A DNA stretch of 11,174 nucleotides, from NCBI GenBank assembly GCA_046154545.1, contig JBJXGC010000264.1, positions 1-11,174 of the forward strand, read 5' to 3'. The notes under the pieces are model-generated. The model did no database searches. It worked only from the letters and a program-made list of their open reading frames with translations, and was not told the origin of the DNA. How positions within the stretch are numbered: position 1 is the stretch's first letter; every line of letters starts with the position of its first letter. This DNA is from JBJXGC01 sp046154545 (GTDB taxonomy: Bacteria; Chloroflexota; Dehalococcoidia; Tepidiformales; Tepidiformaceae). The position numbers were made by a program, and so were the translations under genes. Below are positions 7,249-11,174 of the stretch, in pieces.

Positions 7249-7278
7249 TATCAACTGCGCGTAAACTAACTTTGACAA
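7249..7278 (-). promoter_or_regulatory. Probable promoter of the 2116-aa surface-protein gene
   Basis: On the minus strand TTGTCA (7278-7273) and TTGATA (7254-7249) are separated by 18 bp, inside the only AT-rich island of the gap. A start near 7242 would give a leader of about 270 nt. An alternative pair a few bases upstream (TTGTGT-17-TAGTTT) is weaker. Confidence 0.4.
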
Positions 7279-7353
7279 CGATGTAACACAATACGCCCAA
7301 ATAGGATTGGAGACACACGGTATCAGAGATATCACGCCCGCCTATAGGGCGCC

Positions 7354-7485
7354 GTGCCCCAGCCCACCCGAAGCCCACCCGAAGCCGCGCCCCTCAATGG
7401 GCGCTTACCTCCGGAAAATGGACAGCCTCTCCCCGGGACCGAAGTGGCCCGATGGGGGACCGGCACGCAGGCCGAAACACCCACC
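7354..7485 (-). repeat. Interspersed repeat, copy A (downstream of hicA)
   Basis: It aligns with copy B (8075-8206). The well-conserved part, 7354-7460 against 8075-8180, has about 12 mismatches and one gap, roughly 88% identity by hand. It contains two tandem copies of the 11-bp unit CCACCCGAAGC, the hairpin GCGCCC/GGGCGC (7387-7392 with 7399-7404) and a TTACCTCCGGAAAATGGACAG segment. Orientation is the same as copy B, so the two flank hicBA directly. Confidence 0.75.
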
Positions 7486-7511
7486 GGTAACGCTGCCGGA
7501 CGAACTCCCAC

Positions 7512-7760
7512 CTACCTTCCGAACAGCTCCTCGACGACAGCGTCCTTTGACCTCGCCAGGTGGCCAGCTACGTCGGTGAGGATGGCTGAGATCGTGCCCG
7601 GCCGGAGCGCGTTGTGACGTGGGACCGTCGTGTGGTGCTCTCCGCCCTGAAGCGTCGTCAGGCGTGCGTGGCTTCCCGTCTAGCGGGTCACGGCGTACCC
7701 ATAGCGCGCAAGGGCCCGGATGAGTTCGTCCCCGGAGAGATCTCGGGGAAGGCGCGTCAC
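7512..7760 (-). pseudogene. hicA: HicA-family toxin gene with an in-frame amber stop
   Basis: The minus-strand frame starts at GTG 7760, overlapping the hicB stop by four bases (GTGA), and runs 82 codons to TAG at 7514-7512. Reading through gives VTRLPRDLSGDELIRALARYGYAVTR, a stop at codon 27, then TGSHARLTTLQGGEHHTTV and HNALRPGTISAILTDVAGHL. This is a complete HicA toxin (double-stranded-RNA-binding-fold mRNA interferase) of normal length. Codon 27 is TAG at 7682-7680, where the family commonly has Gln (CAG), so a single C-to-T change explains it. The stop precedes the TGSH motif with the presumed catalytic His (codon 31), so the 26-residue product should be inactive. No start codon lies between the stop and His31 for reinitiation. 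Amber suppression or a sequencing error are the alternatives. Confidence 0.85.
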
Positions 7761-8005
7761 AACGCGATCACTTCCTCGCGGACGACGTGAAGCCGCAGCA
7801 CAGCGGGTGCCTCGCCGTCTCCGAAGTGGCAGCGGACGGCGTCCCGGATATTGTCGCGAAGGGCTGGCAGGTCATCGGCTTCGGTGAAGATCGATAGGCC
7901 GACAGCCCGGGCCGTGTAACCGCCTTCGGGATCCTCATAGGCGAAGAAGTCCAGGACAGCTCCGGTCGAACCAGGCGTCGTGTCGCCAGTCACGTCCATT
8001 CCCAT
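7757..8005 (-). CDS. hicB: HicB-family antitoxin (short form)
   Basis: An 82-aa protein ending ...GGYTARAVGLSIFTEADDLPALRDNIRDAVRCHFGDG...LRLHVVREEVIAL. This is the compact HicB-like fold without an added DNA-binding domain; such proteins have sometimes been misnamed 2-oxoisovalerate dehydrogenase. It would bind and neutralise HicA. The gene overlaps the broken hicA by four bases in antitoxin-toxin order, indicating translational coupling. The frame is open further upstream to 8074, but that part lies in a repeated sequence, so ATG 8005 is preferred. ATG 7999 (MDVTG) is equally possible. Neither has a good ribosome binding site. With hicA disrupted, HicB is an orphan antitoxin that might still neutralise related toxins. 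Confidence 0.8.
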   Translation of the reverse strand: MGMDVTGDTTPGSTGAVLDFFAYEDPEGGYTARAVGLSIFTEADDLPALRDNIRDAVRCHFGDGEAPAVLRLHVVREEVIAL

Positions 8006-8011
8006 AGTGTA
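8006..8011 (-). promoter_or_regulatory. Possible -10 element for leaderless hicBA transcription
   Basis: The minus strand reads TACACT directly before the ATG at 8005. A transcript starting 7 nt downstream would begin exactly at the second ATG (7999). Together with the lack of a ribosome binding site this fits a leaderless mRNA. No clear -35 is present, so the call is weak. Confidence 0.3.
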
Positions 8012-8037
8012 GCGCGGGACCCGTACTGTTTGCCGCC

Positions 8038-8206
8038 GTTGACGGCCCGCCGGGCGCGCACCAAGATGCGGCATCGGCCCCAGTCCACCCGGAGCCCACC
8101 CGGAGCCGCGCCCCTGAGTGGGCGCTTACCTCCGAAAATGGACAGCGTCTCCCCCGGACTGAAGTGGCCCGCAGGGGGACCCCGCTCCGGCGTCCGGCAC
8201 CCGCCC
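8038..8206 (-). repeat. Interspersed repeat, copy B (upstream of hicB)
   Basis: It has two modules. The left module (8038-8089) is repeated exactly at 8271-8322. The body from 8075 matches copy A at 7354-7485. The body contains two tandem 11-bp units CCACCCGGAGC, the hairpin GCGCCC/GGGCGC (8108-8113 with 8120-8125) and a TTACCTCCGAAAATGGACAG segment. No coding function is evident; frames crossing it have no gene-like start signals. Confidence 0.75.
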
Positions 8207-8270
8207 TCGCCCAGTTCGAGGGACAGGCCACACGACTCGGAGCCGCTGGGTGCCCCGGGGCGGCTGTGGC

Positions 8271-8322
8271 GTTGACGGCCCGCCGGGCGCGCACCAAGAT
8301 GCGGCATCGGCCCCAGTCCACC
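8271..8322 (-). repeat. Exact 52-bp copy of the repeat's left module
   Basis: Bases 8271-8322 are identical to 8038-8089, from GTTGACGGCCCGCC to CCCCAGTCCACC, and diverge immediately outside. It ends 18 bp before the CoA-transferase start codon, so the repeat forms part of that gene's upstream region. Perfect identity implies a recent duplication or gene conversion. Confidence 0.85.
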
Positions 8323-8340
8323 TCCGAGGTGCATCCACCC

Positions 8341-10803
8341 ATGCCCAGACCGCTCGACGAGATCCGCGTCCTCGACCTCTCCACCGGCCCCGCCGGTGGC
8401 GTCGCCACCATGGTCATGGCCGACTTCGGCGCCGAGGTCATCAAGGTCGAACGTCCCGGGGGCGACCCCTTCCGCTCGCTCGCCAACGCCCCCGCCTGGC
8501 TGCGGGGCAAGCAAAGCGTGGAACTCGACCTCACCACCGCCGCCGGGCGGGCGCGGCTCCACGAACTGGCGGCAGCGGCTGATGTCATCGTCAGCACCGC
8601 CCGCGGCGATCGGGCGAAGCGGCTCGGACAGGACTACGCGGCGCTTTCGGCCGCAAATCCGGGCCTCGTCTACTGCAGCATCACCGGCTTCGGTCCCAAA
8701 GGCCCGTACGCGGACTACCCGGGCTACGAAGGCCTGGTGGCGGCGAAGTCCGGCCGGATGATGGCCTTCGCCGGCCTCCCCGACCGCGACGGCCCCGCCT
8801 ACTCCGCCGTCCAGGTCGGGATGCACGCCTGCAGCCAGTCGGCCGTGGCGGCCGTGGTGAGCGCCCTTATAGAGAGGATGGAAAGCGGCCGCGGCCAGCT
8901 CATCGAGACCAGCCTCCTCCAGGCGATGATGCCCTACGACCTCCTCGCCCTCATCCGCGGCCAGCTCGCCCGCCGCCACCCCGAGCGCTTCGCCGACGAC
9001 CCGATGCTCACCATGGGCCGCGCCCCGACCCTGAACTACCACCCCCTCCAGGCGGGTGACGGCCGCTGGCTGCAGATGGGCAACCTCCTCCAGCACCTCT
9101 TCGACAACTATGTGGCGGCCGCCGGCCTCGAAGATATCTTCGGCGACCCCGACCACGAGGGCTCGCCCGCCGCCTGGGCGCCGGAAGTGCGCGAGGCCTT
9201 TCGCGACCGCATGTTCGAACGCATGCGCGAAAAGACGGCCGACGAGTGGCTCGCCCTCTTCGTCGAGAACGGCGGCGTCGCCGCCACCATCTATCGCGAG
9301 GCCCAGGCCGCCCTCGACGACCCGGACCTCATCCTCAACGGCCACGTTGCGGAGCACGAGCACCCGGTCCTCGGCCGCGTGCGGCAACTCGGGCCAGTCG
9401 TGCGGCTGACGGCGACGCCGGGCATCGTGGGAGGGCCGGCGCACGCGTCTGGGGCGGACACAGACGCCCGCTTCGAATCTGGATCCCCCTCGCCCCGCGC
9501 CCGGGGAGAGGGGGCAGGGGGTGAGGGCCGCGCGCCGAAGCGGGCGCCCCTCGAGGGCGTCACCGTGGTCGAATTCGCCACGGTTATCGCCGCCCCGCTC
9601 GGCGTCTCCATCCTCGGGGACCTGGGCGCCCGGGTAATCAAGGTCGAGCCCGTCGGCGGCGACCCCTACCGGGGCATGGGCCTCTTCGGCATCATGGCGT
9701 CCAAGACCAACGCCAGCAAAGAGAGCATCGCCCTCGACCTCAAGAGCGCCGAGGGCCAGGCGATCGTCCACCAGCTCGTGGCGAAAGCAGATGTGCTCAT
9801 CCACAACTACCGTCCTGGGGTCCCGGCCCGGCTCGGCATCGGCTACGAACAGTGCAAGGCCCTGAACCCGGCCATCGTCTACCTCTCCGTGAACGGCTAC
9901 GGACCGGCGGGGCCGGGCGCTCACCGGCCATCGACCCATCCCATCCCGGGGGCGGCCCTCGGCGGCGCCCTCCTCCAGGTGGGCGAAGGCCGGCCCCCGC
10001 TGACCATCGGCTCGAACGCCGAGACCCGGGTCGAAGCCGAAAAGCTCATGCGCGCGAACGAGGCGAACCCAGACCCGAACACCTCCGTCGTCGTCGCCAC
10101 GGCGGCCACCCTCGGGCTGCTGGCCGCCCGCCGCTTCGGCATCGGCCAGGAGGTCTTCGTCGATATGCTCGGCGCCAACGCCTACGCCAACGGCGACGAC
10201 TTCATCGCCTACGCCGGCAAGCCGCCGCGCCCCAGCCCCGGCGCCGATCTGCTCGGCTTGAGCGCGACCTACCGCCTCTATGAAGCAGGCGAAGGCTGGG
10301 TCTTCCTGGCGCTCGTCCAGGACGGCGAGTTCGCCCGCTTCTGTGCGGCAGCCGGGCGGCCGGAGCTGGCACGTGACCCTCGCTTCGCAACCCCTGCGGC
10401 GCGCGGCGCGAACGGCGGCGCCCTCGCCGCGGAGCTCTCGGCCCTCCTCCGCGGCCGGACGGCGGACGACTGGGAGGCCCTCCTCGCGCCAGCCGGCGTC
10501 GGCTGCGTCCGCGCCGACGGCCCCATGCCCGGCGATTTCTGGGGGGACGACGCCCACGTGCGCGAGAACGGCTTCGTCGTCAACGCCCGGCACGCTCGCT
10601 ACGGTGACCACCTCCGCTGGGGGCCGCTCGCCCATTTCGAGCGCACGCCCGCTGCCCCCAGGGCCGCCTGCCTCGCCGGCGAGCACACCGCCACCATCCT
10701 CATGGAACTCGGCTACGGCGAGGCCGCCATTGCGGACCTCCTGGCCCGCGGAGTCGCCTGGGCCGAGGAGATCGCACCCCTCCGGGAGCCCCTGCCGGTG
10801 TAG
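8341..10803 (+). CDS. Tandem two-domain CoA-transferase family III (CaiB/BaiF-type) protein
   Basis: An 820-aa protein made of two family III CoA-transferase units. These enzymes move CoA between carboxylic acids through an Asp-linked acyl intermediate; some relatives are racemases. Unit 1 (about 1-365) has ADFGAEVIKVERPGGDP (A27-P43) and SITGFG (113-118). Unit 2 (about 404-820) repeats the nucleotide-binding motif as GDLGARVIKVEPVGGDP (G426-P442). Canonical enzymes are single-domain dimers of about 400 residues, so the fusion presumably forms an internal pseudo-dimer. The DMSP-acting enzyme DddD has similar length and layout, but substrate specificity cannot be read here. The segment that normally holds the catalytic Asp reads GRGQLIETSLLQA (E189, Q194) in unit 1 and GQEVFVDMLGAN (F606, D608) in unit 2. 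ATG 8341 is chosen because upstream codons lie in a repeat and GAGG sits 11 nt before it. The linker contains a REP-like repeat. Confidence 0.9.
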   Translation: MPRPLDEIRVLDLSTGPAGGVATMVMADFGAEVIKVERPGGDPFRSLANAPAWLRGKQSVELDLTTAAGRARLHELAAAADVIVSTARGDRAKRLGQDYAALSAANPGLVYCSITGFGPKGPYADYPGYEGLVAAKSGRMMAFAGLPDRDGPAYSAVQVGMHACSQSAVAAVVSALIERMESGRGQLIETSLLQAMMPYDLLALIRGQLARRHPERFADDPMLTMGRAPTLNYHPLQAGDGRWLQMGNLLQHLFDNYVAAAGLEDIFGDPDHEGSPAAWAPEVREAFRDRMFERMREKTADEWLALFVENGGVAATIYREAQAALDDPDLILNGHVAEHEHPVLGRVRQLGPVVRLTATPGIVGGPAHASGADTDARFESGSPSPRARGEGAGGEGRAPKRAPLEGVTVVEFATVIAAPLGVSILGDLGARVIKVEPVGGDPYRGMGLFGIMASKTNASKESIALDLKSAEGQAIVHQLVAKADVLIHNYRPGVPARLGIGYEQCKALNPAIVYLSVNGYGPAGPGAHRPSTHPIPGAALGGALLQVGEGRPPLTIGSNAETRVEAEKLMRANEANPDPNTSVVVATAATLGLLAARRFGIGQEVFVDMLGANAYANGDDFIAYAGKPPRPSPGADLLGLSATYRLYEAGEGWVFLALVQDGEFARFCAAAGRPELARDPRFATPAARGANGGALAAELSALLRGRTADDWEALLAPAGVGCVRADGPMPGDFWGDDAHVRENGFVVNARHARYGDHLRWGPLAHFERTPAAPRAACLAGEHTATILMELGYGEAAIADLLARGVAWAEEIAPLREPLPV
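9485..9527. repeat. REP-like palindromic repeat inside the CoA-transferase gene
   Basis: The 12-base arms CCCCCTCGCCCC (9485-9496) and GGGGAGAGGGGG (9503-9514) pair with one mismatch around GCGCCC, followed by CAGGGGGTGAGGG. This is the style of the CCCTCACCC/CTCTCCCC repeats that are widespread between genes in many GC-rich bacteria. Here it is in frame and encodes SPSPRARGEGAGGEG, a low-complexity linker between the two catalytic units. Confidence 0.6.
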
Positions 10804-11151
10804 TTGGGCGCTGCGGTCCGCGGGAAATCGCACCCGCCTCGGGGACTTCCGGCAACGGCCCCGTCATCGGGTGAACTCCAGCGCTTGGCGCCTCCAAAGG
10901 GGGTGCAACTTTTCCGGCCGTTCGACCGTCTTTCTTTACAGACATCACCGTAAGCTCCGGCGCATACCGTCCGGTTACACAAAGCGGGGGCCAAACGTGT
11001 TCGCGGCGAATGGAGAGCGCCCAGCGAAATGCCCCGGAGTAAGCGGGCAACGAAGAGGACGCCGGGGCCGGGGTTCGCTTTCGGCGGCCTTGACACGGCA
11101 TGTAGGTTACGTTGACCGAACGGCTCTCGACCCAAACGACGGAGGATGAAG
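10804..11151. other. Intergenic region before the right-edge gene
   Basis: This 348-bp gap contains no convincing gene. No clear terminator follows the TAG at 10801-10803; only a weak GCGGG/CCCGC pair is visible. A 7-bp stem GCCCCGG/CCGGGGC (11031-11037 with 11062-11068, 24-nt loop) may belong to the leader of the next gene. TTGACA at 11090-11095 is a perfect -35 hexamer but no good -10 follows it. Confidence 0.5.
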
Positions 11152-11174
11152 ATGAAGAGCACGCAAAACGGTTC
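11152..11174 (+). CDS. Start of an unidentified gene (runs off window)
   Basis: GGAGG at 11141-11145 lies 6 nt before ATG 11152, and the frame reads MKSTQNG to the end of the window. An in-frame ATG at 11146 directly abuts the GGAGG and is less likely. Only seven complete codons are visible; the lysine-containing start would suit a signal peptide, but nothing further can be said. Confidence 0.6.

Larger units (their letters stand above)
6970..7511. other. Intergenic region upstream of the surface-protein gene
   Basis: This 542-bp gap contains no convincing gene. From the right it holds repeat copy A (7354-7485), an AT-rich island (about 7240-7335) with a probable minus-strand promoter, and about 270 bp of GC-rich leader with several perfect short hairpins before the ribosome binding site. 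A 120-codon minus-strand frame (7335-6973) crosses the promoter island and looks non-coding. Confidence 0.65.
8006..8340. other. Divergent intergenic region filled with repeat sequence
   Basis: The 335 bp between hicB (minus) and the CoA-transferase gene (plus) consist mostly of copy B and the exact 52-bp module. About 65 bp of unassigned sequence (8207-8270) lies between them. A promoter for the plus-strand gene is not evident; only GAGG at 8326-8329, 11 nt before the ATG, can be pointed to. Confidence 0.6.

Noticed and set aside
6973..7335. 120-codon minus-strand frame ending just before the surface-protein start
   Set aside because: It spans the probable promoter island, has no ribosome binding site and no recognisable sequence; it is more likely leader DNA.
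8006..8074. N-terminal extension of HicB (MPHLGARPAGRQRRQ...)
   Set aside because: The same peptide arises from translation of the interspersed repeat module, which also occurs at 8271-8322, so it is not part of the antitoxin.
7990..10833. 947-codon open frame on the minus strand, antisense to the CoA-transferase gene
   Set aside because: It covers the repeats as well as the gene, has no domain, and contains peptide strings typical of translated interspersed repeats. The plus strand has clear family motifs.
10816..10840. Terminator after the CoA-transferase gene
   Set aside because: Only a 5-bp stem with an 8-nt loop and no T-run is visible.
10960..11080. Possible riboswitch-like leader before the right-edge gene (CACAAAGC, CCAAAC, GCGAAATGC)
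   Set aside because: It matches no riboswitch consensus I can name. Apart from one 7-bp stem with a 24-nt loop there is no defined fold.
11090..11117. Perfect TTGACA as promoter of the right-edge gene
   Set aside because: No acceptable -10 hexamer lies 15-19 bp downstream, so a promoter is not supported.

Overview
The window is GC-rich DNA with strong G/C preference at third codon positions. A giant secreted surface protein with Thr-Pro linkers, a two-domain CaiB/BaiF-type CoA transferase, a HicBA-type toxin-antitoxin pair and several short interspersed repeats together suggest a free-living Chloroflexota-type bacterium (Dehalococcoidia/SAR202-like or a relative). This assignment is inferred from gene content and composition, not from a marker gene.

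Minus strand, 1-6969: surface-protein locus. The main gene (619-6969, 2116 aa) encodes a signal peptide, an N-terminal beta-rich domain, two SpaA/Cna-B-like (prealbumin-fold) domains, a von Willebrand A domain with an intact MIDAS, twelve more SpaA-like domains, a Thr/Pro stalk and a C-terminal anchor made of a PSTG-type motif, a membrane segment and an RKRR tail. Downstream, with its own probable promoter, lies the start of a second secreted gene (1-271, cut by the window edge) carrying a related SpaA-like domain. A strong hairpin at 564-583 probably ends the large transcript.

Minus strand, 7512-8005: a small toxin-antitoxin module. hicB is intact. hicA is broken by one in-frame amber codon just before its GSH motif. 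The module is flanked by two direct copies of a repeat of at least 107 bp, about 88% identical by hand alignment. A third, shorter copy of the repeat core lies upstream of the partial gene at the left edge. Each of the three minus-strand transcription units therefore has one copy upstream in the same orientation.

Plus strand, 8341-10803: an 820-aa tandem CoA-transferase family III protein. Its interdomain linker is encoded by a REP-like hairpin repeat, and neither half shows the family's usual Asp in the GQ..V(D/E).S segment. After about 350 bp of non-coding DNA, another plus-strand gene starts at 11152 and runs off the window.

The parts do not form one pathway. The most noteworthy points are the covalently stabilised vWA/SpaA stalk protein, the broken hicA inside a repeat-bounded cassette, the repeat family with a conserved stem and variable loop, and the REP-encoded linker in the CoA transferase.
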